Below are positions 17,540 through 26,211 of a DNA stretch of 64,000 nt, one piece after another. Source of the stretch: G965216695 sp965216695 (lineage in GTDB: Bacteria; Pseudomonadota; Gammaproteobacteria; Pseudomonadales; Azotimanducaceae); assembly GCA_965216695.1 (NCBI GenBank), contig OZ244212.1, forward strand, positions 2,046,001 through 2,110,000. Direction: 5' to 3'. The position numbers and the translations under genes were made by a program. Every line of letters starts with the position of its first letter. The stretch's first letter is position 1. Below the pieces are notes generated by a model. The model had not been told where the DNA came from. It did not search any database and worked only from the letters and a program-made list of their open reading frames with translations.

Positions 17540-17808
17540 TTCGCCCGCTCAAGGGTTGGCTCAACCGGCACCTCGTCGAATTCCGCCACACCGGCCCGGA
17601 GAGTCTGTACCTGCCACGCCCCGGCTGGCAGAAAGCCATCGGACTTGTGGCCGTGCTTGCGCTACAGGTTTCCGTCGTCGCACTCGGGTGTGCGCTCTGG
17701 AGCATGATTGATCCCGGCTTCCCGCTTGACCCGGGAATTCCAATACCGCTAGGCGCGGCGCTGGTAAGCGCGATACTACTCTGGCGTTTCCGCTCGAAAA
17801 AGCACTGA
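17536..17808 (+). CDS. Small two-helix membrane protein
   Basis: A 90-residue protein beginning at GTG 17536, overlapping the stop of the previous gene in a GTGA junction. It has an amphipathic or basic N-terminus and two hydrophobic helices at about residues 34-56 and 66-84 with a Pro/Asp loop, ending RFRSKKH in the cytoplasm. It resembles small PspC/YedE-like helper proteins only in shape; there is no family call. Its stop is six bases from the convergent ArsR stop. Confidence 0.55.
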   Translation: MIRPLKGWLNRHLVEFRHTGPESLYLPRPGWQKAIGLVAVLALQVSVVALGCALWSMIDPGFPLDPGIPIPLGAALVSAILLWRFRSKKH

Positions 17809-17814
17809 GTCCAC

Positions 17815-18126
17815 TCAGGCGCTGCCGTCCGGCTCCGCGACGTGCTCGATCATGTCGGCGATCACGTCCTGCACGTGATCATCGAGCGGTGAATAGAACA
17901 CCTGTTTTCCCCGGCGTTCCGCGCGAACGAGACGCGCGCCGCGCAACAGCCGCAGGTGATGGCTCACGAGCGACGGCGACAGACCAAGCTGGTCGGCTAT
18001 GTCTCCTACGTTGGTCGGGCTGGACGCGCAGGCCATAACGATGCGCAGGCGCGTCACATCGCCGAGCAGCGCAAACAGGTCGGCAAGCTGCTGCACGTCG
18101 TCGTCGATCTTCGATTCGCCCGCCAT
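17815..18126 (-). CDS. ArsR-family transcriptional regulator
   Basis: A 103-residue winged-helix repressor. Residues 10-80 show LADLFALLGDVTRLRIVMA, DIADQLGLSPSLVSHHLRLLRGARLVRAERRGKQVFYSPLDDHVQDVIADMIEHV, the classic ArsR/SmtB pattern. It has one Cys (in MACASS) and lacks a CxC alpha3 site, but the C-terminal DxHxxxxxxxMIEHV helix fits an alpha5-type metal or acid site (Asp/His pair at the dimer interface). It starts 15 bases after the stop of the selenoprotein candidate, so it is likely co-transcribed with it and may sense metal or redox state to control that operon. Confidence 0.83.
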   Translation of the reverse strand: MAGESKIDDDVQQLADLFALLGDVTRLRIVMACASSPTNVGDIADQLGLSPSLVSHHLRLLRGARLVRAERRGKQVFYSPLDDHVQDVIADMIEHVAEPDGSA

Positions 18127-18141
18127 TGGACAGTCCCGCGG

Positions 18142-19344
18142 TCACTCGAGCGGCAGTATACGGGTATTCGTGTCGGCTCCGCGCTTCGCTGCGAGCGCCA
18201 CCTCTCTGTAGGAGCGGATCAGCGTTTTGGCGTAACGCAAACGCCATTCACCGGCGTGTTTGTCGATTGCCGCCCGAGCCATCGTCAAACCGCCGCGCGC
18301 CTGGGCCAGTTGATGCAACAGCGCGTCCGGGTCGTCCGCCGACCCGGTGCCGCCACGGCGCACCCGTTCCAGGCGGCGTTCGAGCGTCCGCACGCGACCT
18401 AGACGGCGTTCGAGCGACGCGCCGGCCTCCAACATATCCGCACGGCCGAACACCTGACGCGCGAACCAGGCCGCCAATCGCTCGAGTTCCCGCGCTTCCA
18501 AGCCGCTATGGCGCGCAACCAGTGCTTTGAACCGGATCAGCGACGCGTCCGAGTGGCCGGTGCGAATCACTTCCAGAACGTGCGTAAGCTCGCCGGCGTC
18601 GACCGCCGCCGGCGGCGCTTCGGCCTGCACCATTTCAAGCAGCGTCTGATAATTGTTTGTCGGGTACGCAACGTTGGTGGGTCGCGCCGGTTCGGCGGAA
18701 TCGTTTTGCGGATAGACGCCGCGGTGCGCGTCGATGGCGTCGATCAGCTCCGCGGATACAGGCCGGCGCCGCGCGACCTTGCGGTAAATGACCCGGCCGG
18801 CCGCGTCGACGATATAGACTGCGTGCAACGCGAGTTCCTGCGTGTCCGGATTCTGCACGCCAAAGGCCCGAACTACGCGCTGCTCTGGATCGCTGCCAAG
18901 CGGGAACGAGAGCCCGAGGCGCTCGATCATGCCGAGCGAATCCGTAGGTAGATCCACGGACAAAGCGACCAGGCTGACACCCCGGCGTTCGAACCGCGCC
19001 ATCTGATTTTGCAACTCACCGAGTTGCAGATTGCAGGCCGGTCACCAGTGCCCGCGATAGAAGATAATTACCACGGGCCCCACCGCCCGCAGCTGACCAA
19101 GGTCGACCGTGCCGCCACCCGCTCGGGGCACGCGGAAGTCAGGCGCGCTTTCGCCCAACTCGATCGCGTGCGGCGCGGTAGAACTTGCGCCGTAACGGTT
19201 GTTCAGAATGCTGATGGGCGCCGGGCTACCGGCCGAAGGCTTGTACTTGGGTCCGTGCGTCTGGACGGGTTCGGCGTACACCGCACTCGAAAGCGCGAGC
19301 GCCAACCAGCAGGCGGCAAAAGCGTGGTGCACGGGCATCCTCAA
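18142..19344 (-). CDS. Exported peroxiredoxin-like protein, likely selenoprotein (in-frame TGA = Sec101)
   Basis: Reading through the TGA at 19042-19044 joins two same-frame halves into one 400-residue protein. Residues 1-24 are a signal peptide; 62-220 are an AhpC/TSA redoxin: ELGESAPDFRVP, GPVVIIFYRGHW, then U101-P-A-C104-NLQLGELQ, LVALSVDLP, FPLGSDPEQRVVRAFGVQ and LHAVYIVDAAGRVIYRKVA. Homologues have Cys at 101 (WCPAC/WCPYC), so UGA replaces the redox Cys exactly. A 19-nt stem-loop with GGU loop follows. A helical C-terminal domain of about 170 residues completes it. ArsR follows 15 bases later. The protein should be periplasmic, reducing peroxide or a similar substrate. A nonsense mutation is the alternative, but the position and hairpin argue against it. 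Confidence 0.82.
19010..19028 (-). promoter_or_regulatory. Putative bacterial SECIS element
   Basis: On the mRNA strand, TGCAACTC-GGT-GAGTTGCA forms a perfect 8-bp stem with a 3-nt GGU loop. The stem begins 13 bases after the TGA and the first loop G lies 21 bases after it. Bacterial SECIS elements lie inside the coding region just after UGA, with a short stem and a loop bearing G/GU (the E. coli fdhF loop also has GGU), typically about 16-37 nt downstream. The fit is good; folding and SelB binding are untested. Confidence 0.75.
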
Positions 19345-19414
19345 TTTGGCTGGCGTAACCGTTAGAACGCCAGGGTAACCGGCAGTTCCGCGACGTTCCC
19401 GATGCCTTGGCGTT

Positions 19415-19858
19415 TCACGCCTTCTTCAGTTTGCGCAGCTTTTTCTTGAGCTTGCGGCTTTCTTTTTTCAGGGCGGCGATCTCGGATTTCAATCCATCGG
19501 CCGAAGACTGCGCAAAGTGTTCTTCCCGCGATTTCAGCACAACTTTTTTGCGGTCCACGTTGCGGTTGAAGAACGTGAATCCTTCCAGGTTTTCCGACCC
19601 CGTGTTGCACACCGCGTGAAAGCGCCCCGCGGGCACCACCGCAACCGACCCGGCGCACAGATCGTAGCACTCGTCTTCGATCTGAATCTGGCCCGTGCCC
19701 TTCTGCACGACCAGAATTTCCTCCACCAGCGTGTGGCTGTGTCCGTCATTGGCATCCCCAGGAGCCATGCACACCGGTACAAATCCGAGCGCGCTGAGCT
19801 TCACACTGTTCACCGCGCGCGCGGCTTCGAAATCCGCCTGATTCAATACGCCTTCCAT
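19415..19858 (-). CDS. Cupin-domain protein with basic coiled-coil tail
   Basis: A 147-residue protein with a single cupin barrel (about residues 35-105): motif 1 resembles DGHSHTLVEEILVVQKGTGQI with two His and a Glu as metal ligands, motif 2 is PAGRFHAVCNTGSENL with a third His. The last 35 residues (LKSEIAALKKESRKLKKKLRKLKKA) form a very basic heptad-like helix, likely a coiled coil or nucleic-acid/anion-binding tail. AAGGAGG precedes the ATG. It is divergent from the P450 at 19997 and lies upstream of the selenoprotein gene on the same strand, 70 bases away. Confidence 0.8.
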   Translation of the reverse strand: MEGVLNQADFEAARAVNSVKLSALGFVPVCMAPGDANDGHSHTLVEEILVVQKGTGQIQIEDECYDLCAGSVAVVPAGRFHAVCNTGSENLEGFTFFNRNVDRKKVVLKSREEHFAQSSADGLKSEIAALKKESRKLKKKLRKLKKA

Positions 19859-19996
19859 CGTTGGGCCTCCTTCGCTAAGGTCGATATGTCTGGAGGATTA
19901 TTGCGCGCGGCCGGCCCCTGCGCAAAGCAGTCCGGCGGCAGCAGCCAGAACGAGAGCAGCGGCAACAACAGATTCTGCAGGTACAGAAGGAAAACC

Positions 19997-21331
19997 ATGA
20001 CCTCAACCAAGAAGCCGAACCACGCGCTCAGCGCCATGAAATGCCCGGCCCACCTTCATGACGTCGACCTGTTCTCAGAAGGCGCGCAGGAACACTGGTA
20101 CGAAGCCTACGACATCCTCCATGCGCAGGCCCCGGTACATCGCATACCGGGTGAGGGGTTCGAACCGGGCACGGACGCGTTCATCCTCAGCAAGCACGAA
20201 GACATAGCGCGCGTAGTGCGCGACGAGCAGCGCTTTCCGGTGGTGGGAAGCCTCTTCGTTCGGCAACTGGCGGAGGCTGGCGGCGAGCCGCAGGCCCACG
20301 AGAACGTCTCGACCATTGTCGCGTCGATGGTCTCACTGCGTCCCAACCCGGAGCTGTGGCGATCGCACCGTCAGGAACTCACCGACCCCTGGGTAGGCCC
20401 CGGCGCGTCGCGCAACGAGGCGATGATTCAGCGCGTAGCCAACGATCTGGTGGAACGCTTCATCGAACGCGGGTCAGTCGAGTTTGTGTCCGAGTTTGCG
20501 CAACCGCTACCGCACACGGTGATGGCGAACATCCTTGGTTGGCCGCTCGAGGATCTGCAGCTGCTGAAGTACTTTGGCGACGGCACGGTCAAGCCGTTCG
20601 TCTACGGCCGCAAGCACAACAACCTGTTGACCGAAGCCGAGACCGCAGAGCAGTTCGAGGTTCTGAACGAGTTCCGCGACTACACCGACACACTGATCAA
20701 GGAAAAGCGCAAACACCCGTGCGACGACATGATCACGTTTCTCACCCAGGTGGAGTACACGCCGCTCGAACGCAAGCTCACCGACGTGGAGATCAACGGC
20801 GTCGTTTACGCGATGGTGATCGGCGGTCTGGAAACCACGCAGTACGCGCTGGCCGAGCAGGTACAGCTTCTGATCGAACACGAAGGCGTTTGGGACGCGT
20901 TGAAAGCAGACCGCTCCAAAGTGCGCGCGTTCATTGAAGAAGGCATGCGACTGCGATCCCCCACCCAGGGTCTGTCGACCCGGCTCACGAGCCGCGACGA
21001 AGTGTTCCAGGGCGTTGAAGTGCCCAAAGGATCGTATCTGCACCTGCGCTGGGCCGCGGCCAACATCGATCCCGAGGAATGGGAATGTCCGCTGGATTTG
21101 AAGCTGGACCGCAAGGCCGGGACCCGGCACCTGGTGTTTTCCCAGGGTCCGCGCGTGTGTCCGGGCGCGCAGCTGTCACGCATCGAGCAGATGATTGCGT
21201 GGAATACGCTATTGGAGCACGTGGACAGCTTCCGCTACGCGAAAGACAACGACTTTCTGCATCAGCCGGGCATCATGCTCGGTACGCTGAAGCTGAATCT
21301 CGAGTTCGACCGCAGCGCCAGCCCGGACTGA
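19997..21331 (+). CDS. Cytochrome P450
   Basis: A 444-residue soluble bacterial P450. The I-helix reads AMVIGGLETTQYA (oxygen-binding GLETT), the ExxR is in EEGMRLRSP, and the heme ligand loop is FSQGPRVCPGAQLSRIEQ. The ATG at 19997 with AGAAGGA upstream gives normal length; the frame is open back to 19517, but that is antisense to the cupin gene. The residue after the I-helix Gly differs from the usual Thr pair by having Glu-Thr-Thr (normal). Redox partners are not encoded nearby. The substrate is probably hydrophobic, given the hydrolase, second P450 and SDR that follow. Confidence 0.92.
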   Translation: MTSTKKPNHALSAMKCPAHLHDVDLFSEGAQEHWYEAYDILHAQAPVHRIPGEGFEPGTDAFILSKHEDIARVVRDEQRFPVVGSLFVRQLAEAGGEPQAHENVSTIVASMVSLRPNPELWRSHRQELTDPWVGPGASRNEAMIQRVANDLVERFIERGSVEFVSEFAQPLPHTVMANILGWPLEDLQLLKYFGDGTVKPFVYGRKHNNLLTEAETAEQFEVLNEFRDYTDTLIKEKRKHPCDDMITFLTQVEYTPLERKLTDVEINGVVYAMVIGGLETTQYALAEQVQLLIEHEGVWDALKADRSKVRAFIEEGMRLRSPTQGLSTRLTSRDEVFQGVEVPKGSYLHLRWAAANIDPEEWECPLDLKLDRKAGTRHLVFSQGPRVCPGAQLSRIEQMIAWNTLLEHVDSFRYAKDNDFLHQPGIMLGTLKLNLEFDRSASPD

Positions 21332-21367
21332 CCGGCGCCGCGTTTCCGCCGTTGCCGTTTCTGGCAT

Positions 21368-22861
21368 CTACTTGCCGATGCCGGACTTAGCGTTCTCGGT
21401 CCTGAGCGTGTGCGCATCCTCCGGTAGCAGGAACCGGTCTGCGACCGCAGTGGATACCGCCTGCGTCAATTGACGCTGGTGCTGCCCGTGGTTCCTGTAA
21501 CGCGCAGCCAGTTCCGCATCATCGAACGGCACGTAGCCGCCAAACAAAAAGCAGAAACCGCCGCCAGTGTTGTTGGGAAGGTAGGTTCCAAGCGGTACCT
21601 CGAGCCGCGGCGGGCGTACTCCGCCCACAGCGTTTCCATCGGCATCCACCACGGTCTCCGGAACACCCCCACCACCGGCAGTCAGTTCAATGAGCTGGCT
21701 AGGCGGCGGTTGCACGTCGTGGACCATCCAGTCGGCCAGGATGTCGAGCAGCGCCGACTCGACGAAGCCGATCCGGATGGGGTTGATCGCCAGATTGCAG
21801 AACGCACCGAAGTTAGGCAGCCCGAGGTCTCTGGCTAGCGCGAGCCCACCCGTATCGTTGGTTGCTACGTCCACATGCGCCCCACCCGCCATTTCGTACA
21901 TCCGGATGAGCGGACTGTCGGCTTCCGTCTGACGCACCGCGAAAGATCCAAACCCAATAACCTCCGTTTGAGTCTGAAAACGAATCACCGGCGCATCCAC
22001 GTGAATCTTATTGCGAGGATCGCCCGCGGGCAGGCTTTCGAGCGACGGATCTGGGCGATTCACGTTTTTGGCACGGGCACCACCCGCCGCCACAAAGTAT
22101 GCGTCAATGACCGGGGAGCCGTCGGGCATGGTTGCGTCCGCGTGGAACGAATTGGCGTAGGTAACCTGGTACGCAACAGACTGCGAATACCCCAACAACA
22201 CAATCCGCTCAACGGCATACCCTGCGAGCGGGTTGGACGCGTGGCCGGCGGTCTTAACGAGTGCGCCCACCTCGGAAATCATGTCCCAGACCTGCCCGAA
22301 CAACGGCATCGAAAGCGATGCGTAACGGTCGTTGTTGCGTTCTGCAAATCCGGGAATCGATCCCCACAGGTCGCGCAGAAAATTCAACGCCACGGGCTTA
22401 CTGGTAAGCCCTACGTACGCCGCCCCCTCGCGAATCTGATACTCGTGGGTCATCTGGTACGTCGGGTCGCCGTCCCACCCCGCCGTCGGGTTCAGGATTT
22501 CGAGGTACACCGTGCCATTGAAGCGTTTCACGTCCAGTGGCCGGCGAACCAGAATGCGGCTCGTGTACGGCACATCCGCGTCGCGAACCTGCACCGCGGC
22601 CGACGGCGGGCTGGAGTACTCGTAGATGTTCGCCCCGCCAGATACGAGGAATTCCTCTTCCACATAACCCACTTCGGCCAGGTCTTTGGACCAGGCGATG
22701 AATGGCGTGGAACGTGTTTCCGGTGTTCCGGGAACCACTGGCACCAGCTGTGTCGAGGGCAGATCTACTGCCAGCGCCACAACCGGAAACCAGATAGCAA
22801 AAATCATCAGTGCGAACCGGCTGCGCGCCATACCAGGCGCGCTTCTGTTGAATCGAATCAT
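21368..22861 (-). CDS. Exported alpha/beta-hydrolase-domain protein (PF20091-like)
   Basis: A 497-residue exported protein with an N-terminal signal (about residues 12-32). The body matches the alpha/beta-hydrolase domain family typified by YVEEEFLVSGGANIYEYS, PYTSRILVRRP, NGTVYLEILNPTAGWD and the nucleophile elbow ERIVLLGYSQSVAYQV (GYSQS). H in AGGAHVD near 338 may complete the triad. Proteins of this type commonly sit in steroid or terpenoid degradation clusters and are probably esterases. It lies between two P450 genes, convergent with the first and upstream-adjacent to the second. Confidence 0.8.
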   Translation of the reverse strand: MIRFNRSAPGMARSRFALMIFAIWFPVVALAVDLPSTQLVPVVPGTPETRSTPFIAWSKDLAEVGYVEEEFLVSGGANIYEYSSPPSAAVQVRDADVPYTSRILVRRPLDVKRFNGTVYLEILNPTAGWDGDPTYQMTHEYQIREGAAYVGLTSKPVALNFLRDLWGSIPGFAERNNDRYASLSMPLFGQVWDMISEVGALVKTAGHASNPLAGYAVERIVLLGYSQSVAYQVTYANSFHADATMPDGSPVIDAYFVAAGGARAKNVNRPDPSLESLPAGDPRNKIHVDAPVIRFQTQTEVIGFGSFAVRQTEADSPLIRMYEMAGGAHVDVATNDTGGLALARDLGLPNFGAFCNLAINPIRIGFVESALLDILADWMVHDVQPPPSQLIELTAGGGGVPETVVDADGNAVGGVRPPRLEVPLGTYLPNNTGGGFCFLFGGYVPFDDAELAARYRNHGQHQRQLTQAVSTAVADRFLLPEDAHTLRTENAKSGIGK

Positions 22862-22964
22862 TGTCTTCCCCCTTGATTCCTGTCGACGCTACGTTCGACG
22901 TGCGTCACTCAAGCAACCTAGCGGCTACCGCTTCGCGTTGCAAACCGCGCGCGACTCACGAACC

Positions 22965-24143
22965 TTAGACACGCCATCGAACCGGCAGCGACTTCCTGCC
23001 CCAGAGGAAGAAGGGGGCAATGCGTTCGCCGTCCGAGACGAGTTCGAGCTTGGGCATCCGCCGCGCCAACGACGCGAGCGCAATCTCCGCTTCCAGACGC
23101 GCCATCGGCGCGCCGAGGCAGAAGTGCACGCCCAGCCCGAAGGACATGTGCCGCTTGCGGTCGCGCCGGATATCGAAGCTGTCCGGATTGTCGAACACCT
23201 GCACATCGCGGTTCGCGGCTGCATAGTTGATCAGCACCTTGCTGCCGGACGGAATCGTCACGCCATGCAGTTCTACGTCCCGCGTGGTGTTGCGATAAAG
23301 ACCCAGCACCGGCGGGTCGAAGCGAAGACTTTCCTCCACCGCCGCTTCCGCGAGGTTGGGTTCTGAGCACAGCGCCCGCCACATCGCCGGCTGTTGCAGC
23401 AAGCGCCACACCGCATTCGTGATCAACGACGTCGTGGTTTCGTTGCCGCCCACGAGCAATTGCGTGAGCATCGAATGCGCGTCCTCCTCCAGCAGCAACT
23501 CGCCATCCGGCCGCCGCGCACTTGCGATCCGAGTGAGCAGATCTTCCGGCACGGGCTCATTCTGGCCGATCGCCGCACGCCGCCGACGCAGATGATCCAG
23601 CATGTACTGGGCAAACGCCCCCTGATCGTCGGCGTAGCGGCTCGGATCCTCGGCGCCCATGGCCGCAACCTGCACATCCGACCAGTGCTTGAACTGCGCG
23701 AGATCGGAGTCCGGCACACCGAGTAACCCAGCGATGATGACCACCGGCAACGGGAACGCGAAGTCGTCATGCAGGTCGAAGGCGCCGTCGCCTTCGAGCA
23801 CCGCGTCGATGAGTTCATCGGTGAGTTGCTGAACGGTGGGTCGCAACGTGTCCATGGCCTTCGGCGTGAACGCCTGCTGCACGATCTGTCGTGTGTAGGT
23901 GTGCTGGGGCGGATCGCAAAGCATCCCCTGCGGATCGGTAAATCGGGGACCCTGGCCGTATTGCGACGAGTACGTCTCGATATCCCTGAGCGCTGCTTCC
24001 ACATCCGCATAACGGCTCAATGTATAGAACGGCGGATCGAACGCTCCGCAGCGGTGCACTGGGCATTCGTTGAGGAGATAGGCGTGTCCCGTCGCCGGGT
24101 CGGTGAGGCTCTCTGATGAGAACGGAGTCCAGTCTTCTGGCAT
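22965..24143 (-). CDS. Cytochrome P450
   Basis: A 392-residue soluble P450, distinct from the copy at 19997. LLVGGNETTTSLI is the I-helix, EESLRFDPPV carries ExxR, and the heme loop is FGLGVHFCLGAPMARLEAEIA. I place the start at the ATG at 24143; a TTG at 24161 is possible. It is close in pattern to CYP families used on steroids, terpenes or alkanes (for example the CYP125/107-like group). It is 104 bases upstream of the exported hydrolase on the same strand, and a small RBS-like GGAGG lies in the divergent spacer. Confidence 0.92.
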   Translation of the reverse strand: MPEDWTPFSSESLTDPATGHAYLLNECPVHRCGAFDPPFYTLSRYADVEAALRDIETYSSQYGQGPRFTDPQGMLCDPPQHTYTRQIVQQAFTPKAMDTLRPTVQQLTDELIDAVLEGDGAFDLHDDFAFPLPVVIIAGLLGVPDSDLAQFKHWSDVQVAAMGAEDPSRYADDQGAFAQYMLDHLRRRRAAIGQNEPVPEDLLTRIASARRPDGELLLEEDAHSMLTQLLVGGNETTTSLITNAVWRLLQQPAMWRALCSEPNLAEAAVEESLRFDPPVLGLYRNTTRDVELHGVTIPSGSKVLINYAAANRDVQVFDNPDSFDIRRDRKRHMSFGLGVHFCLGAPMARLEAEIALASLARRMPKLELVSDGERIAPFFLWGRKSLPVRWRV

Positions 24144-24333
24144 TGTCAGTCCAACGTGCAATCCAATATGCGTTCTATCTGCGGATCATCGTACGCCAAC
24201 CGGATGCTTCATCGCACGCACCCCACACACTGCCCCTACGTCCGCATTCGTATATGCTCAAAACCGGCTTGAACGAAGGAGGTGTTGCCGCAGTGAGCGT
24301 CCACCACACGCAGATGGCGAGTTTCGCCCGCTA

Positions 24334-24756
24334 GTGCCCACGTTATCCCGGCTGCCGCCGCACGTCGCGAACGCACTGCAAACGGATCGAACCATCGACA
24401 TCGTCACCACCGGTGCGAAAAGCGGCGAGCCCCGCCGTATCGAAATCTGGTTTCACCGGGTCGACGAACGGATCTTCATCACCGGACTCCCCGGGGAGGC
24501 GCACAATCCTGCGCGACGCCGTCCCCGCGACTGGCTCGCCAACCTGATCCGCAACCCGAACTTCGAGTTTCACCTGAAGGAATCCGTCAACGCCATGCTG
24601 CCCGCACGCGCAACCGTCGTGGCCGAACGCCGCCTGCGTCAACGCGTGCTGACCGCCTCGGAGACCGCCTGGTATCGCAACCAGGGGCACGACCTGGACG
24701 ACCTGATCGACAACGCACCGCTGGTGGAAGTTACGTTCAACCCTCCGGGCCGGTAG
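24334..24756 (+). CDS. Deazaflavin-dependent nitroreductase family protein
   Basis: A 140-residue split-barrel flavin-binding protein. Residues 18-60 (TIDIVTTGAKSGEPRRIEIWFHRVDERIFITGLPG) and RDWLANLIRNPNFEFHLK match the F420H2-dependent nitroreductase (DDN/Fgd2) family. The GTG at 24334 is the only sensible start: the frame above it contains no good start and a stop-bound ORF occupies the other frame. Whether the cofactor is F420 or FMN cannot be told. Its stop overlaps the convergent SDR gene by 20 bases. Confidence 0.75.
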   Translation: MPTLSRLPPHVANALQTDRTIDIVTTGAKSGEPRRIEIWFHRVDERIFITGLPGEAHNPARRRPRDWLANLIRNPNFEFHLKESVNAMLPARATVVAERRLRQRVLTASETAWYRNQGHDLDDLIDNAPLVEVTFNPPGR

Positions 24757-25585
24757 CGGACGCGGATGGATCGGCCAGACCGACTGCGTCCGGAAACATC
24801 GCCCGCGCAAACGGCGACACATCCGGACCACGCCGCAGATGGTGGCCGCCGTCCACGCTCAATACCACACCGGTAACCCAACTCGATTCCGGCCCGCACA
24901 GAAATCGCACCGCCTGGGCAATGTCTTTGGTTTCACCGTGGCGGCGAATCGGCATGCATTCCAGATAGTCGGCATAGACTTCTTCCGTTGCCAGCAGACC
25001 GGACGCCAGTTCCGTATCCACGAGACCGGGGCAGACGCTGTTCACCCGGATACCGGCAGCGCCGAGTTCGTCGGCGCAGTTGCGCACCAGCATGTCGATG
25101 GCCGCTTTGCTCACACAATAGGTGCCCATGAAGCGGTGCGTACGCACACCGGCGATCGATGAGATGGTGCAGATCGCGCCACCGCCCGAGCCAGCCATCG
25201 CGTTGCCCGCATGTTTTATCAGGTAGAAGGCGCCGTTCAGATTGGTTTGCATCACGCGGTCCCAATCGTCGGCCGGCGTATCGAAGATCGGCGCGAGCGC
25301 CCCGGTGCCTGCATTGGCCACCGCGATGTCCAGCGCACCCTCTACGCAGGCCCGTGAAACCGCCTGCGATACCGCGTCTTCCGAGCCGGCGTCCCCGGCA
25401 TGGCACTCGATACGCCCCCCTCCGTCGAGCGCTCGCAGCTGATCGACCGCTGCATGCAGTTTCTCTTCATTGCGCCCCATAATCAGCACGTTGGCCCCAT
25501 CCGATGCGAACGCTCGGGCGCAAGCGAGACCAATACCGCTGCCGCCGCCGGTGACGATCGCGGATTTACCCTCCAGACCAGCCAT
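24737..25585 (-). CDS. Short-chain dehydrogenase/reductase (SDR)
   Basis: A 282-residue NAD(P)-dependent oxidoreductase. The cofactor-binding motif is GGGSGIG (about 12-18), then the NAG strand, the catalytic Ser in ISSIAGV, and YCVSK (Tyr-x-x-x-Lys). CPGLVDTEL follows in the substrate loop. The ATG at 25585 has GGAGGA upstream; the frame is open 56 codons further but with Arg-rich filler. Classical fold length is about 250, so the C-terminal 30 residues (HHLRRGPDVSPFARAMFPDAVG) are a small extension. It follows the PaaD gene by 25 bases. Confidence 0.9.
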   Translation of the reverse strand: MAGLEGKSAIVTGGGSGIGLACARAFASDGANVLIMGRNEEKLHAAVDQLRALDGGGRIECHAGDAGSEDAVSQAVSRACVEGALDIAVANAGTGALAPIFDTPADDWDRVMQTNLNGAFYLIKHAGNAMAGSGGGAICTISSIAGVRTHRFMGTYCVSKAAIDMLVRNCADELGAAGIRVNSVCPGLVDTELASGLLATEEVYADYLECMPIRRHGETKDIAQAVRFLCGPESSWVTGVVLSVDGGHHLRRGPDVSPFARAMFPDAVGLADPSASATGPEG

Positions 25586-25610
25586 GCGCTGTCCTCCTGC
25601 GTTGCCGCCG

Positions 25611-26159
25611 TCAGTACGGCTTGAAATAGTCGAACGGCTCGCCGCACGCAACGCACCGATAGAGTGCTTTGCACGCAGTCGAACCAAATCGATTGAGCTG
25701 TTCAACCTGAGCGCTGCCACATTGCGGACAGGCCGGCGATCCCGGCGGCGCAATGCCGTAGTTGCGCAGCGCCGCGCGCGCGCGCCGGCTCAGCAACGCG
25801 GTGGACCAGGGCGGCGAAACGCGTACGCGTACCGTCACCCGCGTTTCACCCGCGCCGGACAGGCACGCCCGAATGTCTTCCTCAATCTGCGTCGTAGCCG
25901 GACAACCGGAATACGTGGGCGTGATCTCCACAACCACGCCTTCGTCCGTTCGCCGAACGTCCTGAAGAATTCCCAGATCCCAGATGCTCACCACTGGAAT
26001 CTCCGGATCGGGCACACGATCCAGCAAATCGAACAGGTCCGTGCAGTCGGATTCACGCCGACGCTGTTCGAGCGCAGCCCGCGCTGCATCCACAACTGGA
26101 ATGTCAGCGGTGGCGTCACGCCGGGCTGCCGCGTTCTCCTGCGAGGTTCGCTCTGTCAT
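25611..26159 (-). CDS. PaaD-like iron-sulfur assembly/ring-epoxidase accessory protein
   Basis: A 182-residue PaaD family protein. DPEIPVVSIWDLGILQDV and TYSGCPATTQIEEDI form the DUF59/MIP18 domain, and the C-terminus has CPQCGS and CKALYRCVACGEPFDYFKPY, a zinc ribbon typical of PaaD. In phenylacetate degradation PaaD supports the PaaABCE epoxidase, but no paaA, B, C or E is in the window, so this is an orphan copy. It may serve a different Fe-S or di-iron oxygenase. The N-terminal 45 residues are extra and Arg/Glu-rich. Confidence 0.8.
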   Translation of the reverse strand: MTERTSQENAAARRDATADIPVVDAARAALEQRRRESDCTDLFDLLDRVPDPEIPVVSIWDLGILQDVRRTDEGVVVEITPTYSGCPATTQIEEDIRACLSGAGETRVTVRVRVSPPWSTALLSRRARAALRNYGIAPPGSPACPQCGSAQVEQLNRFGSTACKALYRCVACGEPFDYFKPY

Positions 26160-26211
26160 TGCCAGCAGTATACTCGTCTACTCAGAGCTTCGAACGCGAC
26201 CGGTACCGCCC

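Noticed and set aside
19042..19044. TGA as a nonsense mutation creating a pseudogene
   Set aside because: The stop replaces exactly the redox residue, both halves are well conserved, and a SECIS-like stem follows. A sequencing error is still possible and is listed as a test.
19517..19996. N-terminal extension of the P450 frame
   Set aside because: It is antisense to the cupin gene and unlike any P450; an ATG with RBS lies at 19997.
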